The notes: generated from the sequence alone by a model not told the origin. A stretch of 64,000 nucleotides of DNA from Corynebacterium kefirresidentii (GCA_002154655.1 NGUZ01000009.1:1-64000); one strand, 5' to 3'; counted from the stretch's first letter, positions 36,330 to 46,335 are shown. Made by a program: numbers and translations.

Positions 36330-37156
36330 AACCAGCGCTCTAGCACCTTTGCCACGCCCGCCTGGTGGTTAGCCACGGTGACCGCATCCGCGGCCGCCTT
36401 TACCTCCGGGTGGGCGTTTTCCATGGCCACGCCACAGCCGGCCCACGTCAGCATTTCGATATCGTTGGGCATATCCCCAAAGGCAATAGTCTCTTGCTGG
36501 GCGACCCCGGTGTGCTCCGCCAGCCATTCCACCCCGCGGCGCTTAGTCACATTGGGCGCGGCAACCTCCAAGATTCCTTCCTGCATGGAATAGGTCAGGT
36601 GCGCGAGCTCCGGATCGATGTGCGGCGCAATGAGCTCATAGAGCTCTGGGGCGGAGTAGTCCGTGTTGCGGATGAGGAACTTTACCGCCGGCTGCCCCAC
36701 TAGCTCGCCCATGCTGACCACGCCGAAGCCCTCAAACAGGGCGTTTTCGGAATAGTGGCGCTCGACTACGAAGAGGTCCTCGACGGCGTCGGCAAGCGAG
36801 CCCCCTGCCCGCTCCGCGCCAAAGCCTACGGTGCCCAGTACGGTCTGGGCCACGTCCACCACTTCCGCCAACGCGGCGGGCGAAAGCTCATGGGCAGACA
36901 TCACCCGATCCTCCGCGGAGTCATACAACACAGCACCGTTCGAGGTTACGCATACCGGCCGCACGGGCAGCTGCTCCAGCACCGGGGCAATCCAGCGGAA
37001 CGGACGACCGGTAGAAAGCGCAAAATAGGCACCCTGTTGGACTGCCCGCGCCACGGCGTCACGATTGCGACGCGGGACGCGATGGTTGCGGTCCAGCAGG
37101 GTGCCGTCAATATCGCTCGCGATGAGGCGAGGCGCGCGGGCTGGGAAATTCTCCAT
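36326..37156 (-). CDS. Cof-type HAD phosphatase
   Basis: Haloacid dehalogenase hydrolase of the Cof/IIB class, 276 residues. Nucleophile and acid Asp are in SDIDGTLLD (D15 and D17), motif II Thr is in LSTGRP, and the Mg-binding motif IV is GDMPNDIEML (about residues 221-230). The large type-IIB cap lies between motifs II and IV. Such enzymes dephosphorylate sugar phosphates or flavin precursors; the substrate is not deducible. Rv3813c has the same place in M. tuberculosis. Its C-terminal half is clearly similar to the degenerate C-terminal domain of the acyltransferase at 41517-43130. Confidence 0.9.
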   Translation of the reverse strand: MENFPARAPRLIASDIDGTLLDRNHRVPRRNRDAVARAVQQGAYFALSTGRPFRWIAPVLEQLPVRPVCVTSNGAVLYDSAEDRVMSAHELSPAALAEVVDVAQTVLGTVGFGAERAGGSLADAVEDLFVVERHYSENALFEGFGVVSMGELVGQPAVKFLIRNTDYSAPELYELIAPHIDPELAHLTYSMQEGILEVAAPNVTKRRGVEWLAEHTGVAQQETIAFGDMPNDIEMLTWAGCGVAMENAHPEVKAAADAVTVANHQAGVAKVLERWF

Positions 37157-37178
37157 ACCCGCGAGTTTACGTCAGAAC

Positions 37179-38726
37179 TTAGATGTTCAGGTCCTCGTCC
37201 TCGTTATCCTCCCACTCCAGGGAGCGCTTAATAGCGCGCTTCCAGTCGCGGTAGAGCCCCTCTACCTCTTCCTTGTCGCGCTTCGGCTTGAATACCTTCA
37301 TGTCTCCTGTCTGGCTACCCAAAACGCTCAGGTCATCCCAGAAGCCATTGTCCAAACCTGCCGCGAAGGCCGCGCCGGTCGCGGTGGTCTCGATATTCTT
37401 CGGACGGTGTACCTCCACGCCGAGCATGTCCGCCTGGAACTGCATCAGAAGTTCGTTCATGGTCATGCCACCATCCACGCGCAGCTCGGTAATCTCCACG
37501 CCGGAGTCCGCCACCATGGCGTCGGCGACATCGCGCGTCTGGTACGCGGTGGATTCGAGCACGGCGCGAGCCAAATGCTTGCGGTTGGCAAAGCGGGTCA
37601 GGCCCACAATGACGCCGCGGGCATCCGGGCGCCAGTACGGAGCGAAGAGTCCGGAGAAGGCCGGCACGATATAAACGCCGCCGTTGTCCTTAACTTCGCG
37701 TGCGAGGTTTTCGATGGACGCAGCATTCGGGATAATCTGCAGATTATCGCGCAGCCACTGCACTAGGGAACCGCCCATGGATACAGAGCCCTCGAGGGCG
37801 TACACGGGGCGCTCGCCCTCGCGCTGGAAGCAGACGGTGGTCAGCAGGCCGTTCTCGGAGAACTTCGGGGTGGTACCCGTATTCAGCAGGAGGAACAGGC
37901 CGGTGCCGTAGGTATTCTTTGCAGAACCTGCGCGGAAGCAGCCCTGGCCGAACATCGCGGACTGCTGGTCACCCAGGATGGCGCGGATAGGCACGCCGGA
38001 CAGCGAGCCGCGCTCACGCACGGTACGGAAATCGCCCAGGGACGGGCGGATCTCCGGCAGCATGGACATCGGGATGCCCATTTCCTTACACAGTTCCTCA
38101 TCCCACTCCAGCTTTTCGATGTCCATCAGCAAGGTGCGGGAGGCGTTGGTGACGTCGGTGGCGTGCAACGCTTCGCGGCCGGCATCGCCCTCGGCGCCGC
38201 CGGTGAGGTTCCACAGCAGCCAGCTATCGATGGTGCCGAAGAGCAAATCGCCTGCCTCGGCACGCTCGCGGGCGCCTTCGACGTTATCGAGGATCCACTT
38301 CACCTTCGGACCAGCCGGGTAGGAGTTAATAATCAGACCGGTGCGGCGGCGCCACTTTTCTGGCCCTTCCTCACCCGAGAGTTCCTTACAGATGGCGGTG
38401 GTACGGGTATCTTGCCAGACAATAGCGTTGTAGACCGGCTTACCGGTGTGCTTATCCCACACCACGGTGGTCTCACGCTGGTTGGTGATACCTACCGAGT
38501 CAATGTCTTCCACGGTGATGTCGCCATTGGCAAGAGCCTCACCGACGGCGCGACGGGTATTGCTCCAGATTTCTTCCGGATCGTGTTCTACCCAGCCTTT
38601 TTCCGGGAAGATCTGCTCGTGTTCGAGCTGGCCAACGGCAGCCTGCTCGCCGTTGTGGTCAAAGATGATGCAGCGCGTCGACGTGGTTCCCTGGTCGATA
38701 GCGGCGACGTATTTCTTGTTAGTCAT
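37179..38726 (-). CDS. glpK: Glycerol kinase
   Basis: FGGY-family kinase (515 residues) that phosphorylates glycerol to sn-glycerol 3-phosphate. It has the N-terminal ATP loop [15 protein letters not shown], the WxxPR-free glycerol site region [13 protein letters not shown], the [12 protein letters not shown] strand, and the C-terminal signature [15 protein letters not shown]. Start at 38726 has AGGAG ten bases upstream. It is the last gene of the operon glpD-glpF-glpK, each separated by a few to about 30 bp. Confidence 0.97.
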   Translation of the reverse strand: MTNKKYVAAIDQGTTSTRCIIFDHNGEQAAVGQLEHEQIFPEKGWVEHDPEEIWSNTRRAVGEALANGDITVEDIDSVGITNQRETTVVWDKHTGKPVYNAIVWQDTRTTAICKELSGEEGPEKWRRRTGLIINSYPAGPKVKWILDNVEGARERAEAGDLLFGTIDSWLLWNLTGGAEGDAGREALHATDVTNASRTLLMDIEKLEWDEELCKEMGIPMSMLPEIRPSLGDFRTVRERGSLSGVPIRAILGDQQSAMFGQGCFRAGSAKNTYGTGLFLLLNTGTTPKFSENGLLTTVCFQREGERPVYALEGSVSMGGSLVQWLRDNLQIIPNAASIENLAREVKDNGGVYIVPAFSGLFAPYWRPDARGVIVGLTRFANRKHLARAVLESTAYQTRDVADAMVADSGVEITELRVDGGMTMNELLMQFQADMLGVEVHRPKNIETTATGAAFAAGLDNGFWDDLSVLGSQTGDMKVFKPKRDKEEVEGLYRDWKRAIKRSLEWEDNEDEDLNI

Positions 38727-38754
38727 GTGTCTAGTCTCCTATACGAAGATGGAA

Positions 38755-39492
38755 TTAGAGCGCAACGGACAACAGGCCAACGGCTACGGCCGCGACCAAT
38801 GGGGCCACGATGGGGACCCAAGCATAACCCCAGTTCGCGCTGCCTTTGTCCTGGATGGGCAAGATGAATGCATAAGCAATTCGCGGGCCCAAGTCACGGA
38901 CCGGATTGATGGCATAACCCGTAGGAGTACCCAGGGACAGGCCGACCGCCACCACAACGAAAGCAACGGCAAAGTAGCTCATTGGACCAAGCTCGCCGCC
39001 GGTGGGGCCGAAGGCGATGAACATCAACAGCACGCAGGTAGCGATGAACTCCGTCACCGCATTCCAGCCGTTCTTAGGATGTGCCGGCTTGGTAAAGAAG
39101 ATACCGTTCGTGTCCTTATTGGCGCCGGTGACGTTTCCGGCGTCGTCGTAATTATTGGCGTCGAAAAGCTGCTTGAAGGCAGCCCATGCCAGGATGGCAC
39201 CGAGGATAGCGCCGAGGATCTGGCCCAGGAAGTAGTACGGCACCAGAGACCACTCGAGCGAGCCATTGACGGCCAACATTACGGTGACGGCCGGGTTAAG
39301 GTGCCCACCCGTGGGATCGGCCACGCTCGCGCCGACGAAAACCGCCATGCCCCAGCCCAGGGCGATAACGACCCAATCGGAGCCGCGTGCGCCAGAGGTG
39401 CGCAGGTTTACCAGCGCACATACGCCGTTGCCTAAAAGGAGCAGCAACGCAGTGCCGATAAACTCCCACAGGAATGCATCAAATCCGGTCAT
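38755..39492 (-). CDS. glpF: Glycerol facilitator, aquaglyceroporin
   Basis: MIP-family channel of 245 residues with six membrane segments and two half-helices. The first selectivity motif is canonical (HLNPAVT, about residue 68); the second is NPVRDLGPR (about residue 193), where Val replaces Ala, and the Asp after Arg is typical of glycerol rather than water channels. A 30-residue loop with an Asn/Asp-rich segment lies around residues 110-135. It lets glycerol into the cell for GlpK. The ATG follows the glpD stop by three bases. Confidence 0.95.
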   Translation of the reverse strand: MTGFDAFLWEFIGTALLLLLGNGVCALVNLRTSGARGSDWVVIALGWGMAVFVGASVADPTGGHLNPAVTVMLAVNGSLEWSLVPYYFLGQILGAILGAILAWAAFKQLFDANNYDDAGNVTGANKDTNGIFFTKPAHPKNGWNAVTEFIATCVLLMFIAFGPTGGELGPMSYFAVAFVVVAVGLSLGTPTGYAINPVRDLGPRIAYAFILPIQDKGSANWGYAWVPIVAPLVAAVAVGLLSVAL

Positions 39493-39495
39493 AAT

Positions 39496-41220
39496 TTATA
39501 CCTCGTTTTGAGTGGGTCGGGCGGATCCTGCGCGTACCAAAATGTCATTGGCCTCACGGTCAGTTACCGCAGCTTCTGCTTCAAGTTCGGCCTGGGTGTG
39601 GGCCTTGAATTGGGATACCTCGCGCTCCTTGTCGGCGTCGCTCCAGCCCAGCAGCGGTGCTACAAAATCAGCAACGGCCGGGGCGGCGTTCACACCGCGG
39701 TCGCCGAACTCGATGGCGATGCGCAGGCGGCGGGAGAGGATATCTTCCAAGTGCAGTGCGCCTTCGTGAGTGACGGCGTAGCGGACCTCGGCCCACAGGT
39801 AGGACTCGGCACCTGGCACTGGCTCGAGCAGGGAGGCGTCCTCAGTAGCTGGCGCTAGGACCTCGCCCAGCAAAGAGCCATAGCGGCCGAGCAGGTGCTC
39901 AATGAACTTCTCGCTCAGGTTGTAGCGACGAGCCAAGGACGGGACCTGGTTGGCCAAGGCGTGATAGCCGGCGGCACCCAGGATCGGAGTTTGCTCGGTG
40001 ATGGACTCTGGGACCTTGGTACCCAGTTCCTTCACCGCTAGGTCCACGGCGTCCTTACCGATGACGCGGTACGTGGTGTACTTACCGCCGGCAACAGAGA
40101 CCATGCCTGGGGCCACGCGTGCGACGGCGTGGTTGCGGGAAAGGTTGGTGGTGGAATCGGACTTGCCGGACAGCAGCGGGCGCAGGCCGGAGTAGACACC
40201 CACGATGTCATCGCGGGTAATCTGGCGGCGAACGCGCTGGTTTACCTGGTCCAGAATGTAGTCAATATCGGACTTGGTTGGTGCCGGATCTGGCAAGGAG
40301 AGACCCTTTTCCCAATCGGTATCGGTGGTACCGATGATCCAGTACTCGCCCCACGGGATAACGAAGAGGACGGACTTTTCGGTGACGAAGCACAGGGCTG
40401 CCTCTGCATCGAGCGCATCCTTCGGCACGACGATGTGCACGCCCTTCGAGGCGTGAACGGTGAACTTGCCCTCCACGCCGGCCATCTCTTGAATCTTGTC
40501 ATTCCACACGCCGGTGGCGTTGATAAAGACCTTGCCGCGCACGGTGGTCTCGCGGCCGGTAGCGGTATCGCGAACCTTCGCGCCTACGATGCGGCCCCCG
40601 CGGTCCTTGTCAAAGCCAATGACCTCGGTATTGGTGCGAACATCAGCGCCGTACTCGGCGGCGGTGCGCAGAACGGTCATGGTGTGGCGGGCGTCATCAA
40701 CCAAGGTGTCGTAGTAGCGCACGCCGCCCACAATGGCATCTTCTTTCAGGCCCGGGGTTACCTTAAGCACGCCCTTTCGGGTCAGGTGCTTTTGCATAGG
40801 GACGCTCTTCGATCCGCCCATGAGGTCATAGAGCGTAAATCCACCGAACATCATGACGCGCTCCCATACGTGGTGGGTCAGCGGGAAGATGAACTTCAAC
40901 GGCTTCACCAGGTGAGGTGCCAGGGTGGACATGTTGAGCTCGCGCTCCTTGAGGGACTCAGCCACGAGGCGGAAGTCAAACATTGCCAGATAGCGCAGGC
41001 CACCGTGGAACATCTTGGAGGAGCGGGAAGAGGTACCTGCGGCGAAGTCGCGTGCCTCAATGACGGCGGTCTTCAGACCGCGGGTGGCGGCATCCGCTGC
41101 CGCACCGGCACCTACGGAACCGCCACCAATAATGACTACGTCGTAGTCCTCATCTGCGTACCCGTTCCATAGATTTTCAAAGTATTCGGGGTTAAAGGAT
41201 TGATTGCTTTGCTGGATCAT
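39496..41220 (-). CDS. glpD: Glycerol-3-phosphate dehydrogenase, FAD-dependent
   Basis: Membrane-associated aerobic dehydrogenase that oxidises glycerol 3-phosphate to dihydroxyacetone phosphate and reduces menaquinone. From the ATG at 41220 it has 574 residues. The FAD dinucleotide fold is VVIIGGGSVGAGAAADAATRG interrupted only by the usual variation (about residues 29-49); RSSKMFHGGLRYL and SVAGGKYTTYR are family signatures, and a helical C-terminal domain of about 130 residues follows. The frame extends to 41253, where the start would lie directly on the AAGGAG site, so 41220 is preferred. It heads the glycerol operon, preceded by a palindromic region. Confidence 0.95.
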   Translation of the reverse strand: MIQQSNQSFNPEYFENLWNGYADEDYDVVIIGGGSVGAGAAADAATRGLKTAVIEARDFAAGTSSRSSKMFHGGLRYLAMFDFRLVAESLKERELNMSTLAPHLVKPLKFIFPLTHHVWERVMMFGGFTLYDLMGGSKSVPMQKHLTRKGVLKVTPGLKEDAIVGGVRYYDTLVDDARHTMTVLRTAAEYGADVRTNTEVIGFDKDRGGRIVGAKVRDTATGRETTVRGKVFINATGVWNDKIQEMAGVEGKFTVHASKGVHIVVPKDALDAEAALCFVTEKSVLFVIPWGEYWIIGTTDTDWEKGLSLPDPAPTKSDIDYILDQVNQRVRRQITRDDIVGVYSGLRPLLSGKSDSTTNLSRNHAVARVAPGMVSVAGGKYTTYRVIGKDAVDLAVKELGTKVPESITEQTPILGAAGYHALANQVPSLARRYNLSEKFIEHLLGRYGSLLGEVLAPATEDASLLEPVPGAESYLWAEVRYAVTHEGALHLEDILSRRLRIAIEFGDRGVNAAPAVADFVAPLLGWSDADKEREVSQFKAHTQAELEAEAAVTDREANDILVRAGSARPTQNEV

Positions 41221-41516
41221 TACTGACCGCATCTCCTTCCTTGGTGCTTGCATGTGCCTGGGCCATTGGTCTGTGATTGAGATGGCATAAGCACAGCTAA
41301 AAGCAGGTAATTATGGGTTCGGTGGAAAGTATCGCACCGGGGCTACAGAGACTTCATCTCCTAAAATATATGTTAGGGGTCACCGACTTGAGTTACACAT
41401 GTGGTTACTCACACGTAAGTTTCAGGCCCGTAAGCAGTCAGTTTCCTTAAAATACTTAGACTTCCAAAAAGAAAACCACCCCCTCGCGGGGGTGTAAAGC
41501 GGACGGAAAGCTGTCG
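41221..41516. promoter_or_regulatory. glpD upstream region with palindrome
   Basis: This 296-bp gap contains no gene. At 41390-41410 a CACATGTG core (41396-41403) is flanked by GAGTTA and GTTACTC, an imperfect 21-bp palindrome suitable as a repressor or activator site for the glp operon. AT-rich stretches around 41361-41372 may hold promoter elements. The acyltransferase terminator lies at its distal end. Confidence 0.45.
41477..41494 (-). terminator. Intrinsic terminator after the acyltransferase gene
   Basis: CACCCCC / GGGGGTG stem (41477-41483 with 41488-41494) with a TCGC loop, followed on the minus strand by TTTTCTTTTT, 23 bp after the stop codon. Confidence 0.92.
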
Positions 41517-43130
41517 CTATTTCTTCGCTAAACGCGCCATCGTCTCGAGCACTTCTGACATTCCGGCCTTTTCTGCCGAGTAGGTTACCGCTTGAGCACC
41601 CTTAACCACCTCTATCGGGGCAGTTTCCAAAGCCACCACCGGCATCCATTCGAGGAAGTCCTCATCCCCCGGCTCATTTGCAAAGACTAGAGTCTCTTCC
41701 GGCTCATCCTGCAGATCCTCTAGGATGCGCTCCACGCCTTGTGCCGCACTGGCGGCAGTAACGGACATTGCTGCAGCATCGAGGCGCGGCTGTGCAACAC
41801 CCTCATCAATGACAATGGTCCACACGGCTTGTGGGACATCCACATCGCCCGCGGGCGATACCACTATAAGAACTTCGGCCGCCGGGTAGATATCCGCAAA
41901 AGCCTTGCGCAACCGCGGGGTCAGAGCCCCATCCTCCCAATTCAGCGCACTACTATGCGCTACCACCACACGCGGGATGGAGGAGAATTGAGCCTTCATG
42001 CGGTGCGGCAGGCGCGAGACGATAAGCCGGGATTGGGTAGCTGCCGCCAAAAGGCCCTGCTCAGCTTTAGAACCCGCCCAAATCTCCTTGCTGCTGGCGG
42101 TGATGGAAGCCTGGGTTTGCGCCACATCAGATTTCAGTTGCGCCATAACATCCGCGACCTTATCGCGGCCTTCATCCAAACCACGTGTTGCCTCTTCCAC
42201 CACGGCGTTGAGATTGGCTTTGATCCAATCCAAAGTCTCTGGGGCGGTGCGCGCCTTAGTCTTGGACGCATCCTCTGCATCCCCCTTGGCGGCGGCCATG
42301 CGGTTGCGCACTAGGTCAACCGTGGTGTCGGATACGCGATCTTTAAGCCCCACCAGATCATCACGTAGTCGCCGCACGCGGTGGCGCTCAGTTTCTACTT
42401 CAGCATCCTGCTCCTCCGCCTCTTCGAGGGTGGGAGCGCCGCCGCCCTTACGGGCGGGCACCCAATATTCGCCCGCTGGCATGGGGCCAAATTCAGCTTC
42501 GTACTGTTCCCATAGCCCTTCCAACGCCTCTTGCATTCGGCGTCTAATCTCCGCGGTATCCGCTTCCGCATCACCAGTGGGATAGTACGGCTTTAGGGCA
42601 GTAATAAAGACTGGAGTCTTCGTCCGCCCCAGATTCTTTTTATGCCCTTTAGTCCACAGGCGCTGGGAGCCGAAGATAACCTGCGGGATTACCGGCACCC
42701 CAGCCTCATAGGCAATGCGGGAGGCACCACTTTTCATGCTGCGGATTTCAAAGCTGCGGGAAATCGTGCCTTCAGAAAACACCCCGACAAGTTCGCCCTC
42801 TTTAGCGAGCCGAACCGCCTGCCGCATCGAGGCACTGCCATCGATGCGATCAACTGGCACGTGGTGCATGGCCTTGAGCAACGGACCCGCTAGCGGGGCT
42901 TTAAAGATGCCAGCCTTTGCCAAGAAGCGCACGAGGCGCTTTTTGCGGTAAGCCAAAAAGGCCCCGAAGAGGAAGTCCATGTAGCCGGTGTGGTTACAGA
43001 CCAACACCGCGCCGCCTTCATCGGGGATATTTTCTTCACCCGAAAGGCGCATTTTTAATCCCTGCGCCAGAGTCACCCCCCTACCAATGTGAGTGATCTG
43101 GCGGTACAGGAAATTCGTCGCAGCGTTCAT
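41517..43130 (-). CDS. PlsC-type acyltransferase with degenerate HAD-like C-terminal domain
   Basis: The N-terminal 220 residues are a 1-acylglycerol-3-phosphate acyltransferase: HX4D motif H47-D52 (NHTGYMD), VPVDR, and the EGT motif at 120-122. Residues about 225-380 are a charged, helical, probably coiled-coil linker. Residues about 385-537 look like a worn-out HAD domain: VVVAHSSALNWEDG stands where DxDGT should be and FANEPGDEDFLEWM where GDxxND should be, aligning with the intact HAD protein at 36326-37156. The catalytic Asp residues are lost. The lipid product is probably phosphatidic acid; the added domain may be structural or regulatory. It is one of the acyltransferases found near serS in this group (Rv3814c-Rv3816c region). 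Confidence 0.85.
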   Translation of the reverse strand: MNAATNFLYRQITHIGRGVTLAQGLKMRLSGEENIPDEGGAVLVCNHTGYMDFLFGAFLAYRKKRLVRFLAKAGIFKAPLAGPLLKAMHHVPVDRIDGSASMRQAVRLAKEGELVGVFSEGTISRSFEIRSMKSGASRIAYEAGVPVIPQVIFGSQRLWTKGHKKNLGRTKTPVFITALKPYYPTGDAEADTAEIRRRMQEALEGLWEQYEAEFGPMPAGEYWVPARKGGGAPTLEEAEEQDAEVETERHRVRRLRDDLVGLKDRVSDTTVDLVRNRMAAAKGDAEDASKTKARTAPETLDWIKANLNAVVEEATRGLDEGRDKVADVMAQLKSDVAQTQASITASSKEIWAGSKAEQGLLAAATQSRLIVSRLPHRMKAQFSSIPRVVVAHSSALNWEDGALTPRLRKAFADIYPAAEVLIVVSPAGDVDVPQAVWTIVIDEGVAQPRLDAAAMSVTAASAAQGVERILEDLQDEPEETLVFANEPGDEDFLEWMPVVALETAPIEVVKGAQAVTYSAEKAGMSEVLETMARLAKK

Positions 43131-43153
43131 AACTCTCCAGGACGACGGCGGAC

Positions 43154-44410
43154 TTACTGCGGGGTGAGGACATCCTTGCCCACGAAGGGGCGCAGGGCCT
43201 CAGGGACAACGACAGAGCCGTCGGCCTGCTGGTGGTTTTCCAAGATAGCAACTAGCCAGCGAGTAGTCGCCAGGGTGCCGTTCAAGGTAGCTGCGGTCTG
43301 GGTCTTGCCATTCTCGTCACGGTAACGGGTAGACAGGCGACGAGCCTGGAAGGTGGTGCAGTTCGAGGTGGAAGTCAGCTCGCGGTAGGTGCCTTGGGTA
43401 GGAACCCAAGCCTCATTGTCGAACTTGCGGGCCGCCGAAGAACCGAGATCGCCACCGGCAATGTCGATGGTGCGATAAGGCAGCTCCATGGCTGCAAGCA
43501 TGTCCTTTTCCATGGATAGAAGGCGCTGGTGCATTTCTTCTGCATCTTCAGGCTTGCAGTAAACGAACATCTCCAGCTTGTCGAATTGGTGGACGCGCAG
43601 GATGCCGCGAGTGTCCTTACCGTGGGAGCCGGCCTCGCGGCGGAAGCAGGAGGACCAGCCAGCGTACTGCAGCGGACCGTTGGAGAGGTCGATGATCTCA
43701 TCCTTGTGGTAGCCGGCAAGGGCCACCTCAGAGGTACCGACTAGGTACATATCATCGGCTGGGAGGTAGTACACCTCATCGGAGTGCTGCCCCAAGAACC
43801 CGGTGCCGGACATAATGTCTGGGCGGACTAGAACTGGCGGAATCATTAGCTTGAAACCAGCTTCGCGCGCCTTCTGTGCTGCAAGCATAAGCATTCCCAA
43901 CTGGAGGAAGGCACCGTCACCAGTGAGGTAGTAGAAGCGAGCTCCACCTACCTTAGCGCCACGCTTGACATCGATAAGGCCCAGGGACTCGCCCAGCTCA
44001 AGGTGATCTTTCGGTTCGAAGTCGAACTCAGGAATCTGGCCGACCTCTTCTACCACCACGAAGTCATCTTCGCCGCCGGCTGGGGCGCCTTCAACCACGT
44101 TATCCAGCTTGTACTGCAGCTCTTCCACCTTGGCCTCAGCGGCAGACTGTGCCTCTTCCGCTTCCTTGACCTTGGCCTTCAGCTCATTGGAGCCCTCTAG
44201 CAAAGCCGGGCGCTCTTCCGGGGAGGCCTGGCCAATCTTCTTGCCAAAAGCCTTCTGCTCGGAGCGCAGTTCGTCGGCCTTTTGGATAGCAGCACGACGC
44301 TGCTCATCAGCTTCCAAAAGCTGGTCTACGAGGGAGGGATCCTCACCTCGATTCACCTGGGAAGCACGGACAACGTCAGGGTTTTCGCGGAGTAGCTTGA
44401 GATCAATCAC
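43154..44410 (-). CDS. serS: Seryl-tRNA synthetase
   Basis: Class II synthetase of 418 residues charging tRNA-Ser. The N-terminal long coiled-coil arm (about residues 25-110) binds the tRNA. Motif 2 ([14 protein letters not shown], about residues 261-274) and motif 3 ([17 protein letters not shown], about residues 378-394) are complete. The acyltransferase gene starts 23 bp behind it, so the two are probably cotranscribed. It diverges from farR, as in C. glutamicum. Confidence 0.97.
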   Translation of the reverse strand: MIDLKLLRENPDVVRASQVNRGEDPSLVDQLLEADEQRRAAIQKADELRSEQKAFGKKIGQASPEERPALLEGSNELKAKVKEAEEAQSAAEAKVEELQYKLDNVVEGAPAGGEDDFVVVEEVGQIPEFDFEPKDHLELGESLGLIDVKRGAKVGGARFYYLTGDGAFLQLGMLMLAAQKAREAGFKLMIPPVLVRPDIMSGTGFLGQHSDEVYYLPADDMYLVGTSEVALAGYHKDEIIDLSNGPLQYAGWSSCFRREAGSHGKDTRGILRVHQFDKLEMFVYCKPEDAEEMHQRLLSMEKDMLAAMELPYRTIDIAGGDLGSSAARKFDNEAWVPTQGTYRELTSTSNCTTFQARRLSTRYRDENGKTQTAATLNGTLATTRWLVAILENHQQADGSVVVPEALRPFVGKDVLTPQ

Positions 44411-44445
44411 GAATGTAAGTTTAGCGTATCGACCACACCTTGCGG

Positions 44446-44468
44446 TGGTAATAACCAGCGAATTACCA
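44446..44468. promoter_or_regulatory. Perfect inverted repeat before farR
   Basis: TGGTAAT (44446-44452) and ATTACCA (44462-44468) with a 9-bp spacer, ending seven bases before the farR start codon. Position and symmetry fit an autoregulatory operator of the GntR/HutC-type protein encoded next to it; it could also affect serS on the other side. Confidence 0.6.
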
Positions 44469-44475
44469 TGGAGTT

Positions 44476-45225
44476 ATGTCCGCCGTTCAGCTCCCCGCCC
44501 GCACTATTACGGACGGCCCCGTTCCAAAACACACCCAATTGCACGATATCCTCGAAGAATTGTGCCGCACGACCCTCAAGCCCGGCGATACCCTCCCCGG
44601 CGAAAGGCTCCTTGAGGAGACCTACGGCGTGTCACGTATCACAGTACGCCGCGCCATCGGTGATCTCGTCGCGGCCGGGAAATTGCGCCGCATCCGCGGT
44701 AAGGGGACCTTCGTGGCACCTAATCCCTTAGTCTCCCGGCTCCACCTGGCCTCATTTTCAGATGAGATGGGCGCCCAAGACGTCACCGCCTCTTCCAAAA
44801 TCCTTACCAGCGGCCGCAGTAGCGCCCCAGAAGATGCCGCCATCTTTTTTGATACGCCCGCACACACCGAACATATTCACCTGCGCCGCCTGCGCTTGGG
44901 CGATGGCGAACCGTACTCCATCGACGATGGCTGGTATAACTCCACGTTCGCACCCAGCCTTTTGGAAAATGACATCTACAACTCGGTCTACGCCATCCTC
45001 GATTCTGTCTTTGATGTCCCCATCACCGATGCGGATCAGACGGTCTCTGCAATATCGGCCGATGCGGACACTGCCCCGCTTCTCGACGTCCCCGTGGGCA
45101 CCCCGCTGCTCCACATTGTGCGCTACTCCCGCTCGGGCGATAGGCCGGTGGAGTGGTGCTCCTCAGTTTATCGCACCGACCGCTATCGCCTGACTACCCG
45201 GGTGGCTAGGGAGAACAGTCTCTAG
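44476..45225 (+). CDS. farR: GntR-family regulator, HutC subfamily, FarR-like
   Basis: Transcription factor of 249 residues. The N-terminal winged helix-turn-helix (about residues 22-82) includes GERLLEETYGVSRITVRRAI, and the C-terminal UTRA ligand domain (about residues 100-245) ends with VEWCSSVYRTDRY. The place next to serS is that of C. glutamicum FarR (cg3202), reported to regulate amino-acid metabolism genes. The effector is not deducible. The ribosome-binding site is very close to the ATG, and a perfect palindrome lies directly upstream. Confidence 0.88.
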   Translation: MSAVQLPARTITDGPVPKHTQLHDILEELCRTTLKPGDTLPGERLLEETYGVSRITVRRAIGDLVAAGKLRRIRGKGTFVAPNPLVSRLHLASFSDEMGAQDVTASSKILTSGRSSAPEDAAIFFDTPAHTEHIHLRRLRLGDGEPYSIDDGWYNSTFAPSLLENDIYNSVYAILDSVFDVPITDADQTVSAISADADTAPLLDVPVGTPLLHIVRYSRSGDRPVEWCSSVYRTDRYRLTTRVARENSL

Positions 45226-45261
45226 CCAGCATCCAGGTTAAAAGGTAAGATTAGGGGCCTT

Positions 45262-46335
45262 ATGAAGAAATCACCTGCGTGGCGTTCCGCTGTGGCCGTC
45301 CAGATTGTCTTGATTGCGGCAATCGCGGCGGCCGTTTTCATGGGCATCTACGGCGTTATCAGCTCCCAGAAATCGGGCAGCGATGGGACCACCGCTGCCC
45401 AGCAGCACGATAGCGGGGATAATTCAGAAACCGCCGCCCCTAAACCGGAACCTTTCACCGCCGCGGCCGCTGGTGCCTGCTTGACGTGGGATATCGCGCA
45501 AGATGGCTCCGCCACAGGGTTCAAGGAAGTACCGTGTTCCGAACAGCACCGCTTCGAGGTCTCCAAGACCGAAGACTTAAGTGTGTACCCCACCAGCGAA
45601 TTCGGTCCAGATGCTACTCGCCCGGCACTTACCCGCCAACACCAATTGCGCGATGAGCTGTGCGAATCCGCCACCGTGAACTACCTGCACGGCAAGTGGG
45701 ATCCCAACGGCAAGTACGACGTAGCATCCATTCTCCCGCCGCAGTCTGCCTGGGATCGCGGCGACCGCACCCTACTCTGCGGCCTGCAAACCACCGATGA
45801 CCACGGCGTACCGCAGCTTAATCTCGGCAACGTAGAAGCCTCCGAGCAGGCCAACCTCACCAAGCCGGGCGAATGCTTGGCCATCGATGACAAGCAGGTT
45901 CCACACGTCGTTGACTGCGCTAAGCCGCACCAGATGGAAACCGTATCCGTCATTGATGTGGGCAAGCAGTTCCCTGATGGCTACCCGGATGGCAAGGATA
46001 TGGACAAATTCCTTTCCGATACCTGTACCGCCGCTACCGAGGACTACCTCGGCGGCGAGGAACAGCTCTATCAATCCACGCTGCAGCCGTTCTGGGGTTC
46101 TATCACCGAGGCCTCGTGGAATGGCGGCACGAAGTCCGTCAATTGCTTCCTTGTGCATGCCCGCGCAGGCGGCGGCTTCTCTGCCATCACCGGTTCCGCT
46201 ACCGGTGGCCGTCAGGCCCTGACCATCGATGGCAAGCCGCCAGAGGAACGCCCCGAGCGCAATCCGCTGCGCGAGGATAAGGACAAAAATCCGGCGCCCG
46301 AATCCGCCGCCCCCGCACCAGCCCCAGCACCCTAA
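45262..46335 (+). CDS. Septum-formation-domain membrane protein
   Basis: Protein of 357 residues with one N-terminal membrane anchor (about residues 12-32) and two exported repeats of the septum formation domain, each opening with GxCLxxD/AxxD and the C-x-H pattern (GACLTWD...VPCSEQHRF; GECLAIDD...VDCAKPHQM). The conserved Cys probably form disulfides. The C-terminal 45 residues are Pro/Ala/Glu-rich. It is equivalent in position to Rv3835, followed likewise by a zincin gene. A division or wall role is suggested by the family name only. Confidence 0.82.
   Translation: MKKSPAWRSAVAVQIVLIAAIAAAVFMGIYGVISSQKSGSDGTTAAQQHDSGDNSETAAPKPEPFTAAAAGACLTWDIAQDGSATGFKEVPCSEQHRFEVSKTEDLSVYPTSEFGPDATRPALTRQHQLRDELCESATVNYLHGKWDPNGKYDVASILPPQSAWDRGDRTLLCGLQTTDDHGVPQLNLGNVEASEQANLTKPGECLAIDDKQVPHVVDCAKPHQMETVSVIDVGKQFPDGYPDGKDMDKFLSDTCTAATEDYLGGEEQLYQSTLQPFWGSITEASWNGGTKSVNCFLVHARAGGGFSAITGSATGGRQALTIDGKPPEERPERNPLREDKDKNPAPESAAPAPAPAP

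Noticed and set aside
41221..41253. Longer GlpD starting at 41253
   Set aside because: The extra 11 codons include the AAGGAG site itself and have no family similarity; the ATG at 41220 fits the site and the FAD-domain alignment better.
43140..44475. tRNA gene near serS or farR
   Set aside because: I looked for a cloverleaf and a CCA-type acceptor end in the gaps and saw none.
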